Assembly: GCA_034440635.1 (NCBI GenBank)
Contig: JAOTON010001526.1
Location: forward strand, 3,977,001-4,041,000
Direction: 5' to 3'
Length of the DNA stretch: 64,000 nt
Source: Lepas anatifera
Taxonomy: Eukaryota; Arthropoda; Thecostraca; Lepadidae
A program made the translations under genes and the position numbers. Below are positions 48,166-58,571 of this stretch, piece by piece. How positions within the stretch are numbered: the stretch's first letter is position 1; every line of letters starts with the position of its first letter. The notes under the pieces are model-generated. The model made no database searches, was not told the origin of the DNA, and saw only the letters and a list, made by a program, of their open reading frames with translations.

Positions 48166-49484
48166 GACAAGTATGGGCGGCAGTGCAAACTGTCGACTCC
48201 GGCCACGCGGCCCCGCGCCAGCACGGTATCAGTGCACAGCGGCGCCCATCAGTGGCATTGCCAAGCGGGTTGCCAAAGCAAACCCAACAGTGATGACTTT
48301 GTGCTTCATCTTCGGCAGCGCTGCCAATGTTCTCCGAGTTTTCTAACAGAAAATTTGTGCCCATTTCTTTCAGTATGAACCGCAAAAATGTTGTGTTTGA
48401 ATTTGTGGGAATTCCGATGCAGTGTTCAGTCTTTAGCCCTCATATATTGCGGACCAGAAATAACGATTCGCAGATCGAAATCGAGGAAGATCCCTGCTGG
48501 AATAGTTGGGGCGTTTCCTGTACGCGCCCCTGTTCACTCTATCACAGCCACATTGTGTGACGCCGCTTATCGTTTTGACAACAGCCGGCGGCGACCCGTC
48601 GCTGCGGTGCCATGCAATGGTTGTGCCCGATAATGTTTCAGCTATATGGTGCGTCACTAAACTACACCGTTTGAAAGCCCTCTCGCAGTGGCCCGGGGCA
48701 GCTGTCGGTCACCCGCCACTCCACTTCTCCGAGTTATTCGACTTTTGAACGATAACGCACGAATATTTCAGGAAGATGAAAGCAGTGAAAGATAAGACCG
48801 GGTTGATAAACTTGTAGTCACCATTTGTCTGTCTGTCCTGGGGTAATGCCATATTAGAGAGAAAGCAGACTTCCTTTAATCTTTACATTTCAGATATTGG
48901 GTAATTCAGTCTGTTAATCTCGCATTCAGCGTCACATTTTAGATGTTTGATATTATCACATTATCAGGCCGTTTTATAATCTGCTTGATGAAATTGAAAC
49001 ATTTCTAGACAATAACCGCCAACTCTGTCCGCACCTAAGAATGGAAATTCAAATGTACGGTCCTGAACGCTTATTTCCATCATTTTTTTCCATTTCCTCC
49101 GCTACGCTGCAAGCTGGGGTCACACTCAATTCCAGATAAATAAAAGCATACACACTTCCGACGACTCACAGATGCTCCTCCGAAATAGCTTCTCAGTGTC
49201 TGTGTTGCACCAACTAAATGAGAGTGAGAATGCACATTAAGTCGGAGTTCTACTAAAAGTATTATCCGTTTTAAATCTGCAAGGTCAAATGACCATAATG
49301 TTTCCACGTGAACCACTTGATAATTATCTCAAGCTACGTTTGTCCATTAGATCTGATGATCTACTCGATTTCCTGGAGCTTTTTTGAAAAAACCGTGTTT
49401 AATCATTAACGTGTCTGTGCACATATATTTAGCTGTTTGCTTACGTCCTAGCAGTAAACGCCAGCAACTACGACAGAGATTGAG

Positions 49485-49700
49485 CCAGCGCATGCGCCTG
49501 TCTTGGTTCCCAACGAACCGCATCAAAGCGGACGAGCGGTGTCAGAGTTCAGCTGTGGAGGTCAAAGGTGACGCAAGCACGACCGCCCGGAGCCGTCGCC
49601 TCGGGCAAGAGACGCTGTCGGCCGGCCGGCCGCAGGGGCGCCTTCTGATTGGTCGACATCTGATGCGCAGGTGTCCGTGCATTCCTGCGCGTTTTACCCA
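49485..49700 (-). promoter_or_regulatory. Candidate CpG-rich promoter
   Basis: A GC-rich island of about 220 bp in AT-rich surroundings. It holds the perfect palindrome GCGCATGCGC (49488-49497), an NRF-1-type site, and ATTGG (49648-49652), a CCAAT box on the minus strand. It could drive a minus-strand transcript through the minisatellite or a 5' non-coding flippase exon. No transcript evidence is available. Confidence 0.35.
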
Positions 49701-50159
49701 GATTTCTGTTGGTACCTCCCTGCTCGCGTGCGGATGTAGTTGACAATGTTGACTCCTGAATCGAGTATGTTGTCAATGTCAACATTTCAGATTGGTCATT
49801 TATTGGTTAAGAATTGTGTGATTTCTGAAATTATTAACGCAGTGAGCATGGGGCAATGGCTGAGTGTGTTTGCATCCACGGCTAAAAACAGGTTTCCGAT
49901 ACAAGCTCTTGTCATGCTACATCTAGTGATCTCAGAGTGGATTCTTTTTCAATTTGCTTTGTTCCTAAACTATGAAATGAGGTTGGCTTATTGTGTTCTA
50001 ACGCTTCAGCAAAAAAGTATATGAAAGAAAATGAAGAAACATTGAGCGAAGACGGCTCCGAAAAAGTGACCAAACAACTCTGCATTCGGACGAACGCGTT
50101 GGTTCGAATACAGAGCTGTTGGTGGAGTCGTGTGTGTATACCCGCTCGTTTCTATCATA

Positions 50160-50270
50160 GCTGGATCCAAGGAAGCAAGGGAGCATGTGCTCCTCAGTCC
50201 AATGAACCGTTCCCGCGCCCCTTGGACAAGATCCGGCGCCCCTTGGAATGACCCCGACGCCCCTTAGGAC
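50160..50270. mobile_element. Fragment of the GGCGCC-rich hAT-like MITE
   Basis: Starts GCTGGATCCAAGGAAGC and carries GGCGCCCCTTGGAATGAC-like words. The right end is missing. Confidence 0.5.
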
Positions 50271-50554
50271 GTCGCTTCTCCCGATGCAGCGGTCGTTCAG
50301 TTTAACGAAAGATAAGAGATAGTTTGCCTTTTTCCTTGTTAATTCCGCTTTCTCGGGCAAAAACACTCGGTATGCCCTTTTTTACCTTATCTCTATCCAA
50401 TTGAGCGGGGAGAGGGGGCATGAAAGCAGTCCATGCTTTGACCTTGTGTTTTTTTGGGAGTGACCTGGTTCTTCACAGCCAAGAAAACCCGTCATCCTTA
50501 CCCCCACTAAATTTAGTGAAGAGCGCTGGAACAACCCTATTGTCAACATCTCAA

Positions 50555-51012
50555 TTAAAGGGAATGTGGCACCTTCACAACGTGATTTTAACTGAGATAG
50601 CCAAGTTGTAAAGCTGGTCGAAAAACCCAGTACTCCATATTTCATTTGTCTTGAAACTCGATATTTCCGTAGAAAAAAGCTAAAACCTACCTGAAACCAG
50701 CCCCCCTCAGCCCCCCGTCGCTGGCGGCCATTGTTGTGAGCTACTGGTGTGACGACATATGCTGACGTCACGATGAGCATCAGCCAATCGAAGCCCTTGA
50801 AGCGTTTCAAGTATGGTAGTGGTTGCCAGATCGTGTCATCATCCACAGTCTGATATTTATTTCTTTTTCTAGAGGAGCATTTTTAAAAACCAAATATTGA
50901 GCTTATTGTACATTTTTCACAGAAATCATGAGTGGTTTCATTATTTTTGACTAAAAGTACGCCTATTTAAACTAAATTCCAGGATTCGACCAAGGTGCCA
51001 CATTCCCTTTAA
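50555..51012. mobile_element. TTAA MITE, 458 bp, copy 2
   Basis: Ends TTAAAGGGAATGTGGCACC, inverted. Co-linear with the reverse complement of 25102-25559 and exactly the same length. Confidence 0.88.
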
Positions 51013-51335
51013 AACTGCGGGCTTGGAAATCCCAGCTAAAACCCACGGAGATACATTTTGATTTAAAAGGCGTTTGAAATTATTTTTCAAGACTTTGAGA
51101 CGCTCAGAAACGAAACTACGTGTCTGTGGCACTTTATCGTGTAAGAATTTTCGAAACCTCGCGGAAGCCGCAGTCTTGGCGATTGGTACCTGCAATCGAT
51201 AAGTACCGGGGTTCAATACATACAAGATTTATTAAAGATGCAGCTATCTAAGCTTGCAAAAACATTTTTCGGTGAACTGTAGTTTAGTGCGCCGAGCAAG
51301 GCCAGTGTAGTTCCTTGTGTTGTTTTTATTTTGAT

Positions 51336-51815
51336 CAGGGCGGATCCAAGGGGATGAAGGGGTGGTAGATCCCTCTTTAGGTTCATGGAGCCTCTCCCTG
51401 TATACGCTGGGCGCCATTGTCGGGCGCCAAAGGTGCCCTGGCAAAGCAAAGTGAGCAGTACCATCATCTTGAGACTGACGTGAAAGGTTGACCCTAGCAA
51501 AGGCGCCCTTTTTCTGGCCTCTGGCATTGTTTTCTGCCATACTCTGCTGGACACAGACTTCGGTTGGACTATTTGGCCATCCTTCTCCAGACAGTGGCTT
51601 ACCTTTTTGTCGATTTTTTGCCCGCATTTATTCTGCAATTCCTCGGTGAGACTTGAAAGACACCCACCCAAAAAAAACGTCAAGAATTGCGTCGGGAGAG
51701 CGTCCCTTGGAATGCACAAGAACCAACCCTCCCCGAGGTGTTATAGGCCGCACCTCCTCAGACTTACACCCGCCCCCCTTCTCCCGCCTGTACCGACATC
51801 CTAAATCCGCCACTG
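51336..51815. mobile_element. hAT-like MITE, 480 bp
   Basis: Ends CAGGGCGGATCCAAGG and CCTAAATCCGCCACTG. Flanks ATTTTGAT and ATGGTGAT match at 6 of 8. ORFs inside have no transposase features. Confidence 0.72.
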
Positions 51816-52622
51816 ATGGTGATGGGCGGGGAACGTTCGGAGAACATTCTCCGACCCCTGCTTATGAACAATGTCGCCATCAGGTGGGAAATAATGCCAC
51901 GTTCTGGCTATCACTGATAAGTCTGACAGTTCTCCTCTCCTGCCCCCTTTTTTACGTGGAAGTTGGAATCTGACTACAATGCGCCGGTGAAATGGAAGGT
52001 TGAACTTTTGAACTAGAGATCATTCTTAAACTGAACTAGATCTGATCTAAAGGAGGTCACGGCGAGTGGGTTTGTACCCTCCATCGTCAGTAGACGAATG
52101 ACCAATTTCCGATTTTTTGCGATGTTTAGCATTCGGGATGTTATTTGCATTTTTCTATCTGAGAACTTCAACAGGGTGGTGGGGAAACAGCTTGGCATAC
52201 CAGTTGACTTGCACACTTTACAAGCAACTGCTTCACTTTTGGCCTACCAGATGGCTGATATAGTCCGATAAAATTCGCGAAGAGGAATAATTCTGATAAG
52301 GAAACTCCGGATTTCGCTGGGAGTGCGCAATGGCGTTCAGCGAGAAAACAAGACGACAAGCAGCCACAGTACCTCAGATTATAAGTGTAATAGAACGGTC
52401 CGATGGTCATTGTTACTCACAGGCTGTTGCATCAGCTCCCAGTTCCTGCTCTCGGCTTCGACAGCAACGTTTCCACGACACTTTCGGAGCCGCACTGCGC
52501 TTATTTTAGTGGACTGCTGCTCTTTACCCTTTTCCGCCTTCTCGGTATATTCGTTAAGAGTTTTCATCCTCCGTTACCATATTGTGCCACCATCTTCTGT
52601 TGTTGTATCTGTTGTATCTGTA

Positions 52623-53463
52623 TTAACACGCGCATTGACGGGGGTCTGAGCCACCTTCGCATTGACGGGGGCGGGTACCCGCCCCTAAGATCTCGAGAAC
52701 CACGGTAGGTAGCGAAAAACGGTAACCGGCGTTGGGCTGCCCATCCACTTCTCCATCGAAAACATTTGAACCATTTTTTGTCAGGTCACATTTAAGGTCA
52801 CGAGAGGTCAAAACATGCCCGTCATAGGGATAACATGTAAATTCAGTTTTTCGGCCATTTCATCTGAACAAGTAAAGATAGAGCAAAACGACTTAAACTG
52901 TATGAATCCTCTTAGCAAGCCGAATCGAATGATATATAATTTGACCTTGCTAGGTCAAATCAAGGATTTGACCTGACCTGAGGTCAGGTCAGGTCAAATT
53001 ATATAAAATGCATATCATCAGAACCGCAGGGCCCAGGCGAGTCTAATGCAGCTAAAATAAATGCTCTATCACCATCCGTTACTGAGTTATTCCGTAAAAA
53101 GCATTTTCCTATGTATTTCCAATGGAGAGGTCATGCCTCGTACCTGACCTTAGGTCATCGATATGAAAAATACCGGAACATATTTTAGAGAACTCGGTGG
53201 GGTCATTATGTGATATGAGGTTCAATCGGATAAGTTCACCCTGCTCCGACTTATGCTATCTTAAACTTTTTTGAGGTCGGGTCACTTGACCTGTACTGGT
53301 GACCTGACCTGAGATGACCTAACCTTAAAATTTTCACAGAAGTTGTAAAATGATGAGGGAAAAGGTATACCAGTACGGCGGCGCTACGCGCCGCCGTTTT
53401 TCTACTATCTCCGAAAAACCCGAGGGGGGCGGGTACCCGCCCCTCCGTCAATGCGCGTGTTAA
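52623..53463. mobile_element. TTAA-bounded AGGTCA-rich element, 841 bp
   Basis: Starts TTAACACGCGCATTGACGGG and ends CCGTCAATGCGCGTGTTAA. The CATTGACGG motif occurs twice at the left and once, inverted, at the right. The palindrome GCGGGTACCCGC lies inside each end. A near-perfect palindrome of TGACCT/AGGTCA words sits at 52968-52999. Confidence 0.85.
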
Positions 53464-53936
53464 ATCACCAACAGGTCTTAAAAACCCGATTACAGGCGAA
53501 TTCAGTAGAATTAAAAACACATGGAGGCCTAAATCTTATACCTCTTCAAATTAAAAAGAATCATTCACCATAAAGTTGACCGTACCTATGCTCGGTATAA
53601 TATAATAGTTCGTTCCGAATCTAAAACGTGCCAAGGATACCAATTAACCCTTGGTGCAAACATTTGAATTTCATGTGAACAGACTATCACTTCTCGGTTG
53701 ATTTGTGCAAACAGTTTACAAAATTGTAACCCTCTGAAATGTCCCTCATCGGTTTTGTTTTGCTCCGGCCGTCATGAAGGTGTCGAAGTCTTCTCATCTG
53801 CCAGCTGTTCAGCCAGCTAACGACCCAATGGTTCAGAAAAAGATTTTGACATGCTTACGCTGCTTACAACAAAATACACTGCCGACCTGAGCTTGCGTGT
53901 TTGTCCTGAGTAAGAATAAGAGAGTAAGCATTTCAA

Positions 53937-55604
53937 CGTTGGTAAGTTGTGAAGTGCTGCGGCGAGGAGCATGATGATTAGTTGATAAGATGTTCACTGG
54001 CCTGTCCCCTCGAATCTGGAAATGTAAAAAACACTGCAGACTACATATTCGGGCACAGCCCTTCATCAGAATCATGTAGTAAATATAAATAATTCTCAGT
54101 AGTAGTGTAGCCAGACCTCGAATTGAGCTTCACACAAATGCCTTTTAGAATGAATCGTTAAAAAAATTGGATGTCGTGACAACAACGATCTTGGTATCTC
54201 TAACCTAAGAGTAATGCCAACAATACAACAAAACTAGACCAGTATTTGTGTGACAAACTTTTCTATTATTTCAGCAAAACACTATCTTTTCATTAATAAT
54301 GAAAAACTCCCTGAAGTATCTTAATCGGTTATTTGTATATTTCTGTTCTTATTATTTATTTTATGTACTTTTATTTATTTTTTAGTTGACCGCAGCTAAA
54401 ATGCTAGCAATAACTACCTATTTAGCACTAGTACAGGTGATACTAGATCGGTGTGAAGACTGCAAGCTTTCCCCTTTAATTCAGCATGATGCTATATTTT
54501 GCTCTAAAAGCCTGCCTCGAATTATTTAGTTAAGATTGTACTTAGTGGTCAGGGTCAAAACTCAATCCATCGCATAATATTAGTAATATGGTTTGTAATT
54601 GATAAACTCTTTTTTACAGCCTGTACCTCTGGCCCAACGTCAAGCGTCGAATGAGTATACGTCTGGCTGCAAAAAGCATTATCAATTTTAATATTATACT
54701 TATTCAACAACCCTTCCTCATAGTATGTAGGTACCCCTTAAACAAATACCATCTCTCATAGCTAGTTAAGGTGATCGTAGGCCTACAGACTAAGGAAAAG
54801 TATTTACCAATGATTGATCACATTAACTAGCTATGAGAGATGTATTTGCTTAAGGGGTACACACTGTGGGGAAGGGTTGTTGAATAAGTATAATATAAAA
54901 TTGATAATGCTTTTTTCAGCCAGACGTATACTCATTCGACGCTTCACGTTGGGCCAGAGGTACAGGCTATGAAAAAGGGTTTATCAATTACAAACCATAT
55001 TAACTAATATTATGCAATGAATTGGGTTTTGACCCTGACCACTAAGCACAATCTTAACTAAGTAATTCGAGGGAGGCTTTCATAGTAAAATATAGCATCG
55101 TGCTGAATTAAAGGGGAAAGCTTACAGTCTTCTCAACGATCTAGTATCACGTGTACTAGTGCTAAATAGGTAGTTATTGCTAGCATTTAAGCTGCGGTCA
55201 ACTAAAAAATAAATAGAAGCACATAAAATAAATAATAAGAACATAAATATACAAATGACCGATTAAGATACTTCAGCGAGTTTTTCATTGTTAATGAAAA
55301 GATAATGTTTGGCTGAAATAATAGAAAAGTCTGTCACACAAATACTGGTCTAGTTTTGTTGTATTGTCGGCATTACTCTTAGGTTAGAGGTACCAAGATC
55401 GTTGTTGCCACGACATCCAATTTTTTTAACGATTCATTCTAAAAGGCATTTGTGTGGAGCTCAATTCCAGGTCTGGCTACATTATGACTGGTAATTATTG
55501 ATATTTACTACATGATTCTGATGAAGGGCTGTGCCCGAATATATAATCTTCAGTGTTTCTTACATTTCCGGATTCGAGGGGACATGCCAGTGAACATCTT
55601 ATCA
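53937..55604. mobile_element. Fold-back element copy 1 (long palindrome)
   Basis: Arms at about 53983-54775 and 54820-55604 are inverted copies with a loop near 54780-54815. GTAAGCATTTCAA at the left and GTAAGCATTTGAA at the right flank it. The left end has about 46 bp not matched at the right (GAAGTGCTGCGGCGAGGAGC). No ORF. Confidence 0.85.
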
Positions 55605-55911
55605 AGTAAGCATTTGAATTAAACAGTTTAGCGGAACTAAGATACCCAGCAAATTTTAGTGGAACTTTCATGTGTCATCCGCTATCGTATGAAATGTCCC
55701 CAAATGTCCGTTTCTTCCCCACAACGCATGTAAAGTAAATACCCCTAAACACAAAGGCACAATGAAATCCAAAACTATGGCACAATGGTTTATTCAATAA
55801 ACAATAGACGAAACGACCAAGAACTATACCTATCGGAATACATGAATTAAATGTCTTATTATAAAGATAGCTTGCTGCACTTTCTTGCCGAGGTGTTAAA
55901 CACACGAGCAT

Positions 55912-56128
55912 TTACAGTCGGCGATGAATCGAGCCATTCGAAGAGAGGTAACCGCCAATAAAGAAGTGAATTTGGAATTATGTAAGCTTAAGAATACGTC
56001 TCGCACAGACTGACGCTCGGGGTCTGCCGGGACTCAGAGCTCGAGGAGCCGCGGATCACTGTTGCCTGTCTTCAGCGAATAAGACTCTGCCGCTGCCGCG
56101 ACAGAAGAGGAGTAGCGGTCGGTATCTC
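55912..56128 (-). other. Putative 3' UTR of the unidentified minus-strand gene
   Basis: GC-richer sequence directly after the stop at 56129-56131. The nearest minus-strand AATAAA lies further on, near 55790, so the true end is not clear. Confidence 0.4.
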
Positions 56129-56206
56129 TCAGTTAATGCCAGTGAGCATTTTGCGGAGCTCTTCGATGGGCTTCAGCAGCATGATGGCCTTGTTGTCATC
56201 CTTGAC
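56129..56206 (-). CDS. Last coding exon of an unidentified gene
   Basis: Behind a good acceptor (CATCTTTTTCAG), 25 codons run to a TGA: VKDDNKAIMLLKPI then EELRKMLTGIN. The charged, helical C-terminus, balanced codons and GC-richer flank look like real coding sequence. I do not recognise the protein. Its upstream exons should lie at higher coordinates on the minus strand, but the rest of the window is filled by mobile elements and none was seen. Confidence 0.55.
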   Translation of the reverse strand, partial: VKDDNKAIMLLKPIEELRKMLTGIN

Positions 56207-56257
56207 CTGAAAAAGATGTGCTGGGTCAGCGCATTTTTCTTCACTTTTACTTGGGAC

Positions 56258-56443
56258 AATAATTATTGTTGGGGCTTATCGCCGCACCAACTGCCGTAAT
56301 CATATCGCACCGTCAACTCTTTCCCTGTTGGAAGGGTTTCTCGGGAGTCAGCTCGCTCCTTATTCAGTGTAGCCGCCGGGTCTTGAACCCGGGGTCGGCT
56401 GCGTGGAAGCAGCTGCGCTGCCCACTCCACTACCACGTCCCCT
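56258..56443 (-). mobile_element. tRNA-derived SINE, copy 2
   Basis: Co-linear with 62617-62805. The minus-strand head carries TAGTGGAGTGG (A box) and GGGTTCAAGACCC (B box). The tail reads TGCGGCGATAAGCCCCAA. Flanks CTTGGGAC and CGTGGGAC suggest a short decayed target duplication. Confidence 0.85.
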
Positions 56444-56649
56444 GCGTGGGACGGACCAAGAAAGGAAAATGACACCTTTGGACCCAAGTGGGCGCGTCTC
56501 AAGCATCGCAGGGTGCTATTATTAATAGTGCTTTTTTGTTTCCTGTTTCTTGTAATCGACCTAGTTTGTGGACAATGGTAGTCTTCAGTAAAGACTACGA
56601 TACATATATCCGAACGAAAAATAGACATATAGTTCTCTCGGACTGGTAG

Positions 56650-56720
56650 TTGACAGGGACGGATCCACGGGGGCTAATCCGACCATGCCCCCTCCCCCAA
56701 GCAAACAGGGGATCCTTTTT
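56650..56720. mobile_element. Fragment of a hAT-like MITE end
   Basis: Contains CAGGGACGGATCCACGGGGG. No matching opposite end was found. Confidence 0.4.
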
Positions 56721-58571
56721 CGGAACCCCAAAGCAGACTAGTGTTTCATAATTGATCGTTAGTAAAAACGTTTCCAAGCGATTTTGTCCGTTCGAAGGCT
56801 ACCTCTTTGAATGTGAAAGAAAAGCCCCCTGGAGAGGAACAAAAACTGAAGATCTTTTCTACGTTTCGGACGCGATTGGTTTCAAAGAAATCTGGTATAA
56901 AAATGTTTTATGATGGCGCGCTTAGGATAGTTGAGGGGCGCTCTTGTTTGAAGAGATTGTTCAGGCGAAGGTAGTTGATGTAAAAAATGTTGATATTGTG
57001 TCCCAGTCTACATTTGTTTTGGATTGGAAAAGACACTTAAAAATACCAATTTTGCACTACTTTGAGAAGCATGTATGTTGTCTTACCAAACTCCTCGGAA
57101 GCACAGAAAATGAGTAACGGACAGCAACATGGACTTTGCACTATCCAGCATAGTTGTTGACTTGAAGGATTTCGGTCACCATGTAGAAGTCCCCAGACCA
57201 CGGCCGAGTTTTGTTCATTTTTGCAAAGTATGAAACTTTGACAGAAAAATGGCATACATATACTTAACCCGGCACCGACTGGGCTCTTCTTCGTACCTGA
57301 GGGGTCCGATCGGACTCACCCCTCCCCTTACAATCTAGGGAACCATAAGTGATACGGAAAAAATTAAAGGGCGCCGAAAGCGCCTTGCCGTTTTCTACTC
57401 TGGAGCCGAGCTTTAACTATATCCGTTGACCCGTGACGTCACAGTGGGCAAAATGGGTCACATTTTGACCCATTTAGAAAACCGCTTATAATGCGGGAAC
57501 CATTAAAACTAGAACAGAACAAAAGACACCAATGTATTCGACTTGAGCCAAGGATTCAAATGGTATGCGGCATGACCTTGTAAGGTCACATTACAAATTT
57601 GGCTAGTTCAAAGTTAAATAGTGACCTTCCAAGGTCATGTTGCATATCATTTGCATTCTTGGATCATGCTCATTACTACGATAACAAATTTAAGACTGTA
57701 TCTTTTTTCGTTCAAACTACATAGACAATAACAACTCCGAAAACCGTGGCTTTGATGGCCTCTGGTGACCTTGGTATTGGTATTTTGGGTTTCATGAGCT
57801 TTCGAACAATATTGGGAAACTTCTAGCCCTTCTAGAATCCGAGTTACACCCTAGTTTTGTTAGCCTCATTTTAGAAGAACGGAATTTCTTTGCCTGGTTT
57901 TAGAAATAGCATCATAACTTGTTGACCTGACCTGACCTGATGTCAATTTTTGGTCATAGCTGGGGCATTCCAGGACAGATCGACCAAGGCTTGACAACAC
58001 CATATCTAGAAAAATCTGTAACTTTGTCTCCGGGGTAGTTTTGGGCCAGAAACACGCTGTGAGAATCTTAGCCCCTCCGACCAACGGTGACCGAGTTATA
58101 GCCCGAGACATTTTCGGGAGGTCACCTTGTAGACTCATCTTTGATGCTTCATAACTAAAAACGCATAGCCTGATTAACAAGTTTTGTATATCATTGAACT
58201 CGTCTTGAACTATACCTTATTTTGAAAAAAGAAAATTTCAAAATTGGAAGTTTTTTACTTTTAATTTGTTTGACCTTTTCTTTATTGACCTAGCTTGACC
58301 TTTTCGGAGTTGAAATTGCCCTTTTAGACACCTCAAAAATTTTTCTTCATTAAACATCTCTCAAAAGAAAAAATAAAAAATGCGTTCTTTCTATAAGTTC
58401 CAAATTTTTAGCACCTAAGATAGGTATGCGGACGGTTTTTGACCACTGCGGTAGTACAGCCTTATGTTTAACGCCGCAAACAAAGCGATTGCTTTTGTAA
58501 TCGGTTGCTTGCAATCATACAGTATTGTCTTTACGAAATTTTCATCGTTGAAGTGTCAAAATATATCAGAA

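Noticed and set aside
47304..48224. 306-codon minus-strand ORF
   Set aside because: Comes from a minisatellite whose units are multiples of three. Competing long frames exist on both strands, so I annotate the repeat instead.
50382..50846. 154-codon minus-strand ORF
   Set aside because: Lies mostly inside the 458-bp TTAA MITE and has no independent coding evidence.
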